In this document: positions 24,001-27,812 of the stretch, one piece after another
Layout of the letters: every line of letters begins with the position of its first letter
Numbering within the stretch: position 1 is the first letter of the stretch
Source: Bordetella genomosp. 13
GTDB lineage: Bacteria > Pseudomonadota > Gammaproteobacteria > Burkholderiales > Burkholderiaceae_B
Length of the DNA stretch: 64,000 nucleotides
Assembly: GCF_007679965.1 (NCBI RefSeq)
Contig: NZ_VEHL01000003.1
Coordinates: 62,001 to 126,000 of the forward strand
Reading direction: 5' to 3'
Notes under the pieces: generated by a model
The model's input: the letters and a program-made list of their open reading frames with translations, nothing else
The model's database searches: none
Told to the model about the DNA's origin: nothing
Translations under genes and position numbers: made by a program

Positions 24001-26790
24001 AGCGCACCGTGAAGGTCTCGTTCACCGAGCGGCCTGCGCCCAACGCCTGCACAGCGGGGCTGGCGTTGTCCAGCGTGTAGGTCCAGTTGCCGTTGGCGTC
24101 CACGGCGAAGGTGCCGTAGGCGCCCTTGGTGCCGGCCTGCGCCTGGAACACGGCCTGGCCCGCGTCGGGGTCGGCCACGTCCAGCTTGCCGCCGGTGGCC
24201 AGCGTGCCGTCTTCGCGAACCGTGCCCGCGTCCGCGCCCGGCGTGTGCGGGGCGATGACCGCGCCGTCGTCCGCGCCGTTGATCGTGACGCTGACGACCT
24301 TGGTGTCCGTGCCGCCGTGGCCGTCGCTGACCTGCACGGTATACGTCTCGGTCACGCTCTGGCCGGCCTTCAGGGCCTGCGCGGCATCGTTGTCCAGCGT
24401 GTAGGTCCACTTGCCGTTGGCATCCACCGCGAACGCGCCGTACGCGCCCCGGGCGTTGCCGACGACGGAATAGCTGTGCGTGTCGCCGGTGTCGACGTCG
24501 GCGGTCGCCAATTGGCCGGTGGCCGTCTTCACGCCGTCCTCGGTCACCGAACCGGTCAACTCGCCCGACAGTGTCGGGGCATCATTGGTGCCCGAGATCG
24601 TGACCGTGACGTCGTGCGTCGCGCCGTCGGCCGACTTCACGGTGAAGGTCTCGGTCAGTACCGCGCCCGCGCCCGCGCCCAGCGCCTGCACGGCGGGGCT
24701 GGCGTTGTTCAGAGCATAGGTCCAGTTGCCGTTCGCGTCGATGCTGAACGTGCCGTGCTGGCCCTGCGTGCCGGCCTGCGCCTGGAAGACGGCCTGGCCC
24801 GCATCGGGGTCGGTCACGTCCAGCTTGCCGCCAGTGGTCAGCGTGGCGTCCTCGCGGACGGCGCCCGTGTCGGCGCCGGGCGCATGCGGGGCGATCACCG
24901 CGCCGTCGTCGGCGCCGTTGATGGTGACGGTGATGGTCCGCGTATCCGTGCCGCCGTGGCCATCGCTGACCTGCACGGTATAGGCCTCGGTCACGCTCTG
25001 GCCCGCCTTCAGGGGCTGCGCGGCCGCGTTGTCCAGCGTGTACGTCCACTTGCCGGTGGCGTCGACGCCGAACGTGCCATAGGTGCCACGGGCATTGCCC
25101 GCGACGGAATAGGTATGGGTATCCCCAGCGTCGACGTCGGTGGCCGTCAACTGGCCCGTGGCGGTCTTCACGCCATCCTCGGTCACCGAGCCGGTCTGCG
25201 CGCCGGCCAGCACCGGCGCGTCGTTGGTGCCCTGGATGGTGACCGTGACGTCATGCGTGGCGCCGTCGGCCGACTTCACCGTGAAGGTCTCGGTCAGCAC
25301 CGCGCCCGCGCCCAGCGCCTGCACGGCGGGGCTGGCGTTGTTCAGCGCATAGGTCCAGTTGCCGTTGGCGTCGACGGCGAAGGTGCCGTGCGCGCCTTGC
25401 ATGCCGGCCTGCGCCTGGAAGACGGCCTGGCCCGCATCGGCATCGCTGATGTCCAGCTTGCCACCGGTGGTCAAGGTCGCATCCTCGCGCACCGTGCCGG
25501 CATCCGCGCCCGGCGCGTGCGGAGCAATCACCGCGCCGTCGTCGGCGCCGTTGATGGTGACGGTGATGGTCCGCGTATCCGTGCCGCCATGGCCGTCGCT
25601 GACCTGCACGACGTAGCTTTCGCGCACGCTCTGGCCGGCCGTCAGCGGCTGCGCGGCCGCGTTGTCCAGCGTGTACGTCCACTTGCCGGTCGCGGCGTCG
25701 ACGCTGAACGCGCCGTACGTGCCGGCCGCCTTGCCGACCACGGAATAGGTGAGGGTGTCGCCCGTGTCGGCATCGGTGCCGGCCAGCTGGCCGGTGGCCG
25801 TCTTCACGCCGTCCTCGGACACCGAGCCGGTCAGCTCGCCGGACAGCCTGGGCGCATCGTTGGTGCCCAGCACGGTGACGGTGACGTCGTGCGTCGACCC
25901 ATCGGCCGACCGCACGGTGAAGGTCTCGGACACCGACGCGCCGGCGCCCAGCGCCTGCACGGCGGGGCTGGCGTTGTCCAGGTTGTAGGTCCAGTTGCCG
26001 TCGGCATCGATGGCGAAGCGGCCGTACTGGCCCTGGGTGCCGGCTTGCGGCTGGAAGGCGGCCTGGCCCGCGTCGGCGTCGCTGATGTCCAGCTTGCCGC
26101 TGGCGGTCAGCGTGGCGTCCTCGCCCACGGTGCCCGCGTCGGCGCCCGGCGCATGCGGCGCGATCACGGCGCCGTCGTCGGTGCCGTTGATCGTGATGGT
26201 CACGACCTGCGTGTCCGTGCCGCCGTGGCCGTCGCTGACGCGCACGGTATAGCTTTCCTGGACGCTCTGGCCGGCCTTCAGGGGCTGCGCGGCGGCGTTG
26301 TCCAGCGTGTACGTCCACTGGCCGGCGGCATCGACGGCGAAGGTGCCGTAGGCGCCTGCCGCGCTGCCCACGATGGCGTAGGTATGCGTGTCGGTGGCGT
26401 CCGCATCGGCGACGCTCAGCTTGCCCGTGGCCGACAGCGCGCCGTCCTCGGCGACCGCGCCGGCCGCCTGGCCGCTGATCGTGGGTACGTCATTGGTGCC
26501 GTTGATGGTGATCGTGACCGTGCGGGTCGTGCCGTCGACCGTGGTCACCGTGAAGGCGTCCGTCACCTTGTCGCCGGCGCCCAACGCCTGCACGGCAGGG
26601 CTGGCGTTGTTCAGCGCGTAGGTCCAGTTGCCGTCGGCGTCGATGGAGAATGCGCCGTACTGGCCGGCCTTCTGCGCCTGAGCCACGAAGGTCGACTGGT
26701 CGTCGTCCGGATCCACGACCGTCAGCTTGCCCTGCGTGGCCACCGTCGCATCTTCCTGCACGGTGGAGCCGATCACGCCCGAGATGGCCG
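1..26790 (-). repeat. Tandem array of about 43 units of ~630 bp (two VCBS-type domains per unit)
   Basis: A conserved landmark (the antisense of DADGNWTY) recurs at about 30, 663, 1299, 1935, 2565, 3195, 3828 and so on up to 26631. Spacing is 630, 633 or 636 bp, with exceptions of 648 bp (19623 to 20271) and 639 bp (24087 to 24726). Each unit encodes a first domain ending GTNDAP and a second ending NGTDD. The units fall into classes by the motif after WTY: SPAVQALGAG near the protein N-terminus, DPAVQALGAGKT in the next block and again at the far end, and DAAVRALGANES in the middle. The leftmost unit (1-420) is clearly degenerate, so the array probably ends close to the window edge. Confidence 0.93.
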
Positions 26791-27721
26791 CGGCGTCGTT
26801 CACGCCGACCACCGTCACTTCCAGCACTGCCGTCGAGGTGTGGCCGTTCGAATCGGTGATGGTGTACTGCACCGTGGTGACGGCGGTCTGCCCCTGGCCC
26901 AGGTGCTGGAAGCCCGCGCCCGGCACGAAGGTGTAGCTGCCGTCGGCCAGCAGCGTGAAGGTGCCGCCGTTCGAGCCCGCCAGCGTGATGCCGGCCGCTT
27001 CCATGGCCCGGCCGTTCACGCCCGTGACCGTCAGCCTGTCGCCGTCCGGATCCGTGTCGTTGCCCAGCACACTGCCGCGCAGGGTGTTCTTCTCGGTGGT
27101 GGCGAGCTGGTCGTCCACGGCCGTGGGCGCGCGGTTGCCGACCGGCGTGGCCGGCGTGGTGGGCGTGGTCGTCGTGGGGGGCAGGGCGCCGCTGCCGACG
27201 CCGGCATCGTCGGTCCCGCCGCCGATGCCCGACATCGAGGCGCGCGACGTGTAGTCGTCGAAACGCGCGGGATTCGGATACTCCAGGCCCATCGGCCGGG
27301 TGGTTTCCAGGATGTGGACCAGGCGCACGACGCCGCCGCCGCCTTCGCCGCCTCCCGCGCCGCCGCCGCCGCCCAGCGTGGCCGCGGTGGGATCCAGTTC
27401 ATCGAAGGGATCGCCGCCGGATTCCAGGATGGCCAGCAGGCGCTCGGACTCGGGGCCCCTAGGCGGCATGAACGCCGCTTCGCTGGGGTCGGCCAGCGGA
27501 CCGGCCAGGTCGTCATGGATACCCACCAGGCGCTCGGCGCCGATGACCACCGGCATGCCGTTCTCGACCTGCAGCGTGACCGTGGCGCCGGTCGCGGTGA
27601 CGATCTCGCTGTTGGGCGGGATCTTGCTGCCTTCGTGCAGCGCGGTCAGCGAGCCGTCGGGGTGACGGATCCAGGCACGGCCAGTGATGGCGATGACGGT
27701 GGCGGGAGCAGAGATGGCCAT
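1..27721 (-). CDS. Giant LapA/BrtA-type RTX adhesin with VCBS repeats, 3' end outside window
   Basis: Surface adhesin exported by the type I system encoded just upstream. The frame opens at ATG 27719-27721 and reaches base 1 without a frameshift: all 42 repeat landmarks are spaced by multiples of three. At least 9,240 codons are present, roughly 0.9 MDa. Residues 1-110 resemble the LapA retention module (motif GSKIPPNSEI, then a short beta-rich stretch). PTAAT at residues 111-115 is a candidate LapG protease site. A Gly/Thr linker follows (about 116-195), then an Ig/cadherin-like domain starting NRAPTAVDD (about 195-310). From there to the edge the protein is about 43 units of ~210 residues, each with two VCBS-type domains; the first type carries DADGNWTY and the second DGHGGTDT. 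The C-terminal RTX nonapeptides and secretion signal are not visible. The family (LapA, BrtA) mediates attachment and biofilm formation and is held at the outer membrane until LapG cuts it. I could not check every codon for stops by eye. Confidence 0.93.
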   Translation of the reverse strand, partial: MAISAPATVIAITGRAWIRHPDGSLTALHEGSKIPPNSEIVTATGATVTLQVENGMPVVIGAERLVGIHDDLAGPLADPSEAAFMPPRGPESERLLAILESGGDPFDELDPTAATLGGGGGAGGGEGGGGVVRLVHILETTRPMGLEYPNPARFDDYTSRASMSGIGGGTDDAGVGSGALPPTTTTPTTPATPVGNRAPTAVDDQLATTEKNTLRGSVLGNDTDPDGDRLTVTGVNGRAMEAAGITLAGSNGGTFTLLADGSYTFVPGAGFQHLGQGQTAVTTVQYTITDSNGHTSTAVLEVTVVGVNDAAAISGVIGSTVQEDATVATQGKLTVVDPDDDQSTFVAQAQKAGQYGAFSIDADGNWTYALNNASPAVQALGAGDKVTDAFTVTTVDGTTRTVTITINGTNDVPTISGQAAGAVAEDGALSATGKLSVADADATDTHTYAIVGSAAGAYGTFAVDAAGQWTYTLDNAAAQPLKAGQSVQESYTVRVSDGHGGTDTQVVTITINGTDDGAVIAPHAPGADAGTVGEDATLTASGKLDISDADAGQAAFQPQAGTQGQYGRFAIDADGNWTYNLDNASPAVQALGAGASVSETFTVRSADGSTHDVTVTVLGTNDAPRLSGELTGSVSEDGVKTATGQLAGTDADTGDTLTYSVVGKAAGTYGAFSVDAATGKWTYTLDNAAAQPLTAGQSVRESYVVQVSDGHGGTDTRTITVTINGADDGAVIAPHAPGADAGTVREDATLTTGGKLDISDADAGQAVFQAQAGMQGAHGTFAVDANGNWTYALNNASPAVQALGAGAVLTETFTVKSADGATHDVTVTIQGTNDAPVLAGAQTGSVTEDGVKTATGQLTATDVDAGDTHTYSVAGNARGTYGTFGVDATGKWTYTLDNAAAQPLKAGQSVTEAYTVQVSDGHGGTDTRTITVTINGADDGAVIAPHAPGADTGAVREDATLTTGGKLDVTDPDAGQAVFQAQAGTQGQHGTFSIDANGNWTYALNNASPAVQALGAGAGAVLTETFTVKSADGATHDVTVTISGTNDAPTLSGELTGSVTEDGVKTATGQLATADVDTGDTHSYSVVGNARGAYGAFAVDANGKWTYTLDNDAAQALKAGQSVTETYTVQVSDGHGGTDTKVVSVTINGADDGAVIAPHTPGADAGTVREDGTLATGGKLDVADPDAGQAVFQAQAGTKGAYGTFAVDANGNWTYTLDNASPAVQALGAGRSVNETFTVRSADGSTHDVTVTVQGTNDAPKLTGQLTGSVSEDGVKTATGQLTSTDVDTDDRLSYAVVGKAAGTYGAFTVDAATGKWTYTLDNAAAQPLRAGQSVQETYTVQVSDGQGGTATKTITVTINGTDDGAAITPHAPGADAGAVREDGTLTTGGKLDVTDPDAGQAVFQAQANTQGRHGTFAIDANGNWTYTLDNASPAVQALGAGAVLTETFTVKSADGATHDVTVTIQGTNDVPVLSGQQTGSVTEDGVKTATGQLVAADADTTDTHTYSVVGKAAGTYGTFTVDAATGKWTYTLDNSAAQVLKSGQSVTETYTVQVSDGHGGTDTKVISVTINGTDDGAVITPHAPGADAGSVREDGTLTTGGKLDVADPDAGQAVFQSQAGTPGAHGTFAIDAAGNWTYSLNNADPAVQALGAGKTMTETFTVKSADGATHDVTVTIQGTNDAPTLSGDVTGSVTEDGVKTATGTLTGVDVDAGDRMTYAVVGAAKGAYGAFTVDAATGKWTYTLDNGAAQALKTGQSITETYTVQVSDGQGGTDTKVVSVTINGTDDAAIITPHAPGADAGVVREDGTLNTSGKLDVVDPDAGQAVFQAQAGTKGQYGTFNVDANGNWAYNLNNASPAVQALGAGAVMTETFTVKSADGSTHDVTVTVQGTNDAPKLSGQQTGSVTEDGVKTATGTLTGTDVDTGDRLSYAVSGAARGTYGAFTVDAATGKWTYTLDNGAAQVLKAGQSVTEAYLVQVSDGHGGTDTRTVTITINGADDGAIITPRTPGADAGVVREDGTLTTGGKLDVTDPDAGQAVFQAQTGTQGAHGTFTLDANGNWTYALNNADPAVQALAAGKTMTETFTVRSADGAAHDVTVTIQGTNDAPRLTGDVTGSVTEDGVKTATGTLTGVDVDAGDRMTYAVVGAAKGAYGAFGIDAATGKWTYTLDNAAAQALKAGQSITETYTVQVSDGQGGTDTRTVSITINGTADAAIITPHAPGADAGIVREDGTLNTSGKLDVADPDAGQAVFQAQPATQGAHGTFTIDANGNWTYNLHNADPAVQALGVGKTLTETFTVRSADGATHDVTVTIQGTNDAPTLAGDVTGSVTEDGVKTASGTLTGSDVDAGATLSYSVVGAAQGAYGAFTVDAATGKWTYTLDNAAAQALKAGQAITETYTVQVSDGQGGTATKTVSIIINGTDDTAVITPHTPGADAGAVREDGTLTAAGKLDVADPDAGQAVFQAQAGTQGQHGTFAVDANGNWTYTLNNADPAVQALGAGRTMTETFSVKSADGTAHAVTVTILGTNDAPTLSGAVTGAVTGAVTEDGVKTATGQLTGADIDVGDTLSYSVAGAAKGTYGAFTVDANTGKWTYTLDNSAAQVLKSGQSVTETYTVQVSDGQGGTATKTVAITINGTDDTAVITPHTPGADAGVVREDGTLTANGKLDVTDPDAGQAVFQAQPGTPGAHGTFAVDANGNWTYALNNADPAVQALGAGKTMTETFTVKSADGTTHDVTVTIQGTNDAPKLSGDVTGAVTEDGAKTATGTLTGTDIDTGDKLAYSVVGAVKGAYGAFTVDTATGKWTYTLDNGAAQALKAGQSITETYTVQVSDGQGGTTTKTVAITINGTDDAAIITPHAPGADAGSVREDGTLTTGGKLDVADPDAGQAVFQAQAGTPGAHGTFAVDANGNWTYALNNADAAVQALGAGQSMTETFTVRSADGATHDVTVTILGTNDAPRLAGALTGSVTEDGVKTATGQLTATDVDAADTLTYAVVGKATGAYGAFSVDANGKWTYTLDNNAAQALKGGQAVTETYTVQVSDGHGGTDTKTITVTINGSDDGAVITPHSPGADTGTVAEGAQTAAGKLDVADPDAGQAVFQAQAGTPGAHGVFSVDANGNWTYELNAGDAAVRALGANQTLTETFTVRSADGSTHDVTVTIQGTNDAPVLSGALTGSVTEDGVKTATGQLLTTDVDTTDTHTYSVVGKATGTYGAFSVDAATGKWTYTLDNSAAQVLKSGQSVTETYTVQVSDGHGGTDTKTITVTINGTDDGAVITPHTPGADAGVVREDGTLSTGGKLDVTDPDAGQAVFQSQAGTAGAHGTFAIDAAGNWTYALNNTDPAVQALGAGKTMTETFTVKSADGSTHDVTVTIQGTNDAPRLSGDLTGSVTEDGAKTATGTLTGADVDTGDTLRYSVVGAATGAYGAFTVDANTGKWTYTLDNGAAQALKAGQSITETYTVQVSDGHGGTDIKVVSVTINGTDDAAIIAPHAPGADAGTVAEGALTTHGKLDVTDPDAGQATFQAQAGTPGAHGTFAIDANGNWTYALNSGDAAVRALGANESITETFTVRAADGSTHDVTVTIRGTNDAPALSGELTGSVTEDGVKTATGQLTTADADTTDRHTYAVVGAATGAYGAFAVDAATGKWTYTLDNAAAQALKAGQSMTETYTVQVSDGHGGTDTTTITVTINGTDDGAVIAPHTSGADAGSVNETALTAGGKLDVTDPDLGQAVFQAQAGTPGQHGSFSIDADGNWTYALNSGDAAVRALGANETLTETFTVKSADGSTHDVTVTIQGTNEAPTLSGELTGSVTEDGVKTATGQLVTTDADTTDTHTYSVVGNAVGTYGAFSVDANGKWTYTLDNAAAQALKDGQSVQETYTVQVSDGHGGVATQTITVTINGADDGAVIAPHAPGADTGTVAEGASTASGKLDITDPDAGQAVFQAQAGTQGAHGTFSVDANGNWTYALNSGDAAVRALGANESITETFTVRAADGSTHDITVTIQGTNDAPVLSGELTGSVTEDGVKTATGQLTTTDADTTDTHTYAVVGNAAGTYGAFSIDAATGKWTYTLDNSAAQVLKSGQSVTETYTVQVSDGHGGTDTQVISVTINGTDDGAVITPHTPGADAGTVREDGALSTGGKLDVADLDAGQAVFQAQAGTPGAHGTFAVDAAGNWTYALNNADPAIQALGADQTLTETFTVRSADGSTHDVTVTIQGTNDAPALSGQLTGSVTEDGVKTATGQLVTSDADTTDTHAYSVVGSSVGAYGAFSVDADGKWTYKLDNNAAQALKAGQSVTETYTVQVSDGHGGTDTQVITITINGTDDAAIIAPHAPGSDLGTVAEGALNAAGKLDVTDPDAGQASFQIQTATPGQHGAFSIDANGNWTYALNSGDAAVRALGANETLTETFTVRSADGSTHDVTVTIQGTNDAPVLSGELTGSVTEDGVKTATGQLATADADTTDTHTYSVIGTTTGAYGAFAVDANGKWTYTLDNTAAQALKGGESATETYTVQVSDGHGGTDTKTITVTINGTDDGAIITPHAPGADAGTVAEGTLSASGKLDITDPDAGQAVFQAQTGTQGAHGTFSVDANGNWTYALNGGDAAVRALGANESLTETFTVRAADGSTHDITVTIQGTNEAPVLSGELTGSVTEDGVKTATGQLVTADADTTDTHTYAVVGSDAGAYGAFAVDPASGKWTYTLDNDAAKALKGGETVTETYTVQVSDGHGGTDTQTITITINGTDDGAIITPHAPGSDAGTVAEGASTASGKLDIFDPDAGQATFQAQTGTQGAHGTFSVDANGNWTYALNGNDAAVRALGANESVTETFTVRAADGSTHDITVTIRGTNDVPVLSGELTGSVTEDGVKTATGQLVTADADTTDTYTYSVVGNASGTYGAFSVDANGKWTYTLDNSAAQVLKSGQSVTETYTVQVSDGHGGTDTQTITVTINGTDDGAVITPHTPGADAGTVREDGTLATGGKLDVVDPDGGQAVFQAQAGTPGAHGTFAIDAAGNWTYSLNNADPATQALGANQSLTETFTVRSADGTTHDVTVTILGTNDAPALSGELTGSVTEDGVKTASGQLTAVDVDTTDTPTYSVVGNAAGTYGAFSVDASGKWTYALDNNAAQALKGGQSVTETYTVQVSDGHGGTDTKTITVTINGTDDGAIITPHAPGADAGTVAEGSQTTNGKLDITDPDAGQAVFQAQTGTQGAHGTFSVDANGNWTYALNSGDAAVRALGANESFTETFTVRAADGSTHDITVTIQGTNEAPVLSGELTGSVTEDGVKTATGQLVTTDADTTDTHTYSVVGNASGTYGAFSVDANGKWTYTLDNGAAKALKGGEVATETYTVQVSDGHGGVDTKTITVTINGIDDGAIIAPHAPGADAGTVAEGAQTASGKLDITDPDAGQAVFQTQTGTQGQHGTFSVDSNGNWTYALNSGDAAIRALGANESVTETFTVRAADGSTHDITVTIQGTNEAPVLSGELTGSVTEDGVKTATGQLATSDVDTTDTHTYSVVGNAAGTYGAFAVDANGKWTYTLDNSAAQVLKAGQSVTETYTVQVNDGHGGTDTQVITITINGTDDGAIITPHAPGADTGTVAEGAQTASGKLDITDPDAGQAVFQAQTGTQGAHGAFSVDASGNWTYALNNGDAAVRALGANESFTETFTVRAADGSTHDITVTIQGTNDAPTLSGELTGSVTEDGLKTATGQLVAADADTTDTHSYAVAGAATGAYGAFAVDPATGKWTYTLDNDAAQALKGGQSVTETYIVQVSDGHGGTDTQVITVTINGTDDGAIITPHAPGADAGTVAAGALTAIGKLDITDPDAGQATFQTQTGTQGAHGTFAIDANGNWTYALNAGDAAVRALGANESLTETFTVRAADGSTHDITVTIQGTNEAPVLSGELTGSVTEDGVKTASGQLTAVDVDTTDTLTYSVVGNAVGTYGAFSVDANGKWTYTLDNAAAQALKGGEAVTETYAVQVSDGHGGTDTKTITVTINGTDDGAIIAPHAPGADAGTVAEGAQTATGKLDITDPDAGQAVFQTQTGTQGAHGTFSVDANGNWTYALNTGDAAIRALGASESLTETFTVRAADGSTHDITVTIQGTNDAPTLSGELTGSVTEDGVKIATGQLATADVDTTDTHTYSVLGSAAGTYGAFAVDANGKWTYTLDNDAAQVLKAGQSVTESYTVQVSDGHGGTDTQVITVTINGTDDGAVIMPHAPGADAGTVAEGAQTATGKLDITDPDAGQASFQTQTGTQGAHGTFSVDANGNWTYALNSGDAAVRALGANESFTETFTVRAADGSAHDITVTIQGTNDAPALSGELTGSVTEDGVRTATGQLATADADTTDTHTYSVVGAATGAYGAFAVDSNTGKWTYTLDNDAAQALKGGQSVTETYTIQVSDGHGGTDTQVITVTINGTDDGAIITPHAPGADVGTVAEGSQTTSGKLDITDPDAGQASFQTQTGTQGAHGAFSVDANGNWTYALNSGDAAVRALGANESFTETFTVRAADGSTHDVTVTIQGTNEAPVLSGELTGSVTEDGVKTATGQLTAADADTTDSLAYSVVGNAAGTYGAFSVDASGKWTYTLDNAAAQALKGGEVATETYTVQVSDGHGGTDTQTITVTINGTDDGAIIAPHAPGSDVGTVAEGAQTASGKLDITDPDAGQAVFQAQTGTQGAHGAFSVDANGHWTYALNAGDAAVRALGANESLTETFTVRAADGSTHDITVTIQGTNDAPRLSGELTGSVTEDGVKTATGQLTTTDVDTTDTHSYAVVGSAAGTYGAFAVEPNTGKWTYTLDNSAAQVLKAGQSVTETYAVQVSDGHGGTDMQTITVTINGTDDGAVITPHAPGADAGTVAEGAQTASGKLDITDPDAGQASFQAQTGTQGAHGAFSIDANGNWTYALNPGDAAVRALGANESFTETFTVRAADGSAHDITVTVQGTNDAPTLSGELTGSVTEDGVKTATGQLVTADADTTDTHTYSVVGSAAGAYGAFSVDANGKWTYTLDNAAAQALKGGQSVTETYTVQVSDGHGGTDTQVITVTINGTDDGAIITPHAPGADAGTVADNALTTSGKLDISDPDAGQASFQAQTGTQGAHGAFSIDTNGNWTYALNSGDAAVRALGANESFTETFTVRAADGSTHDVTVTIQGTNDAPVLSGELTGSVTEDGVKTATGQLATADADTTDTHTYSVVGATTGAYGAFAVDANGKWTYTLDNAAAQALKGGEAATETYTVQVSDGHGGTDTQVITVTINGTDDGAIIAPHAPGADAGTVAEGALTASGKLDITDPDAGQATFQTQAGTQGAHGAFSIDANGNWTYALNSGDAAIHALGANESVTEIFTVRAADGSTHDITVTIQGTNDAPVLSGELTGSVTEDGVKTATGQLTTTDLDTTDTHSYAVVGSAAGTYGAFAVDPNTGKWTYTLDNSAAQVLKAGQSVTETYTVQVSDGHGGTDTQTITVTINGTDDGAVITPHAPGADTGTVAEGASTASGKLDIADPDAGQASFQTQTGTPGAHGAFSVDANGNWTYALNPGDAAVRALGANESFTETFTVRAADGSTHDVTVTIQGTNDAPTLSGELTGSVTEDGVKTATGQLAAADPDTTDTHSYAVVGAAAGAYGAFAVDPATGKWTYTLDNDAAQALKGGQSVTETYTVQVSDGHGGTDTQVVTVTVNGTDDGAIVTPHAPGADAGTVAEGALTASGKLDIADPDAGQAVFQTQTGTQGAHGTFAIDANGNWTYALNAGDAAVRALGANESFTETFTVRAADGSTHDVTVTIQGTNEAPVLSGELTGSVTEDGVKTASGQLTAVDVDTTDTLTYSVAGNAAGTYGAFSVDATGKWTYTLDNAAAQALKGGEAVTETYTVQVSDGHGGTDTKTISVTINGTDDGAIIAPHAPGADAGSVAEGALTTSGKLDITDPDAGQASFQAQTGTQGAHGAFSIDANGNWTYALNSGDAAVRALGTNESLTETFTVRAADGSTHDITVTIQGTNDAPALSGELTGSVTEDGVKTATGQLTATDADATDTHTYAVVGSATGAYGAFAVDPATGKWTYTLDNDAAQALKGGQSVTETYTVQVSDGHGGTDTQVITVTINGTDDGAIITPHAPGADAGTVAEGSLATSGKLDITDPDAGQAVFQTQTGTQGAHGAFTIDANGNWTYNLNSGDAAVRALGANETLTETFTVKAADGSTHDVTVTIQGTNDAPTLSGELTGSVTEDGVKTATGQLTAVDVDTTDTLTYSVVGNAAGTYGAFAVDANGKWTYTLDNAAAQALKGGEAITETYTVQVSDGHGGTDTQTITVTINGTDDGAIIAPHAPGADAGTVDEAALSAGGKLDVTDPDLGQAVFQAQAGTQGQHGAFSIDADGNWTYALNGGDAAVRALGANESLTETFTVKSADGSTHDVTVTIQGTNDAPVLSGELTGSVTEDGVKTATGQLTTADADATDTHTYSVVGNATGAYGAFSVDANGKWTYTLDNSAAQALTSGQSVTETYTVQVSDGHGGTDTQAITVTINGTDDGAVIAPHAPGADAGAVAEGALTASGKLDITDSDAGQAVFQAQAGTQGAHGTFTVDASGNWTYNLNGGDAAVRALGANESLSETFTVKAADGTTHDITVTIQGTNDAPVLSGELTGSVTEDGVKTATGQLTATDLDATDTHTYAVVGTASGTYGAFTVDAATGKWTYTLDNSAAQVLTAGQSVTETYTVQVSDGHGGTATQTISVTINGTDDTAVITAHTPGADLGTVQEDGARTTSGKLDVADPDAGQAVFQAQIGTQGAHGTFGIDASGNWTYSLNNADPAVQALGAGKTLAETFTVKSADGTTHDVTVTIQGTNDAPTLSGAVTGSVTEDGVKTATGQLTGADIDVGDRLSYSVAGATTGTYGAFAVDADTGKWTYTLDNSAAQVLRSGQSVTETYNVQVSDGQGGTATKTVSITINGTDDTAVITPHTPGADAGAVREDGALSTGGKLDVADPDAGQAVFQAQAGTPGAHGTFAIDANGNWTYNLNNADPAVQALGAGKSMTETFSVKSADGTTSQVTVTIQGTNDAPRLSGDVTGSVTENGTKTASGTLTGADVDTGDTLTYAVSGNAKGTYGAFSVDAATGKWTYTLDNNAAGPLKSGQTVTETYDVQVSDGQGGTDIKTVTISIHGTDNDAIIFPHLPGGDSGTLKEDLVLVTGGKLDVIDFDFGEAYFQPQLATQGRYGHFSIDAAGTWAYELHNG
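20081..20116 (-). repeat. In-frame 12-bp microrepeat, three copies, within one VCBS unit
   Basis: The 12-bp unit ggtgaccgcgcc is repeated three times exactly. It encodes Gly-Ala-Val-Thr three times on the minus strand, where sister units have one copy. It accounts for this unit being 648 bp rather than 636 bp and keeps the reading frame. Confidence 0.9.
27377..27391 (-). other. Candidate LapG proteolytic site (PTAAT) in the adhesin N-terminus
   Basis: Codons 111-115 read Pro-Thr-Ala-Ala-Thr, directly followed by Leu and a Gly-rich linker. LapG-type periplasmic cysteine proteases cut between the two alanines of a TAA[G/T] motif at about this distance from the start of LapA-family adhesins. 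Placement after the retention module and before a flexible linker fits. No cleavage has been shown here, and lapG and lapD are not in the window. Confidence 0.72.
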
Positions 27722-27812
27722 AGGGTATCCACGTTAAGGATTAATCCGTATGACCAAATCCTAGAGGGCGTACCGGGGCGGCGGTATTGTCCTCGAGTAC
27801 AGGTTCGGAAAC
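27722..27812 (-). promoter_or_regulatory. Short leader between luxR-type gene and giant adhesin
   Basis: Ninety-one bases separate the regulator stop (27813-27815) from the adhesin ATG. They contain a perfect 10-bp palindrome, GGATTAATCC, at 27738-27747, about 17 bases upstream of the start. A weak GGATA lies at the ribosome-binding position. I see no convincing -35/-10 pair, so the adhesin may be read from an upstream promoter or from an activator-dependent one here. Confidence 0.4.

Noticed and set aside
1..26790. Regularly spaced repeats as a CRISPR array
   Set aside because: The period is about 630 bp and the whole unit is coding and conserved; there are no short repeats with unique spacers.
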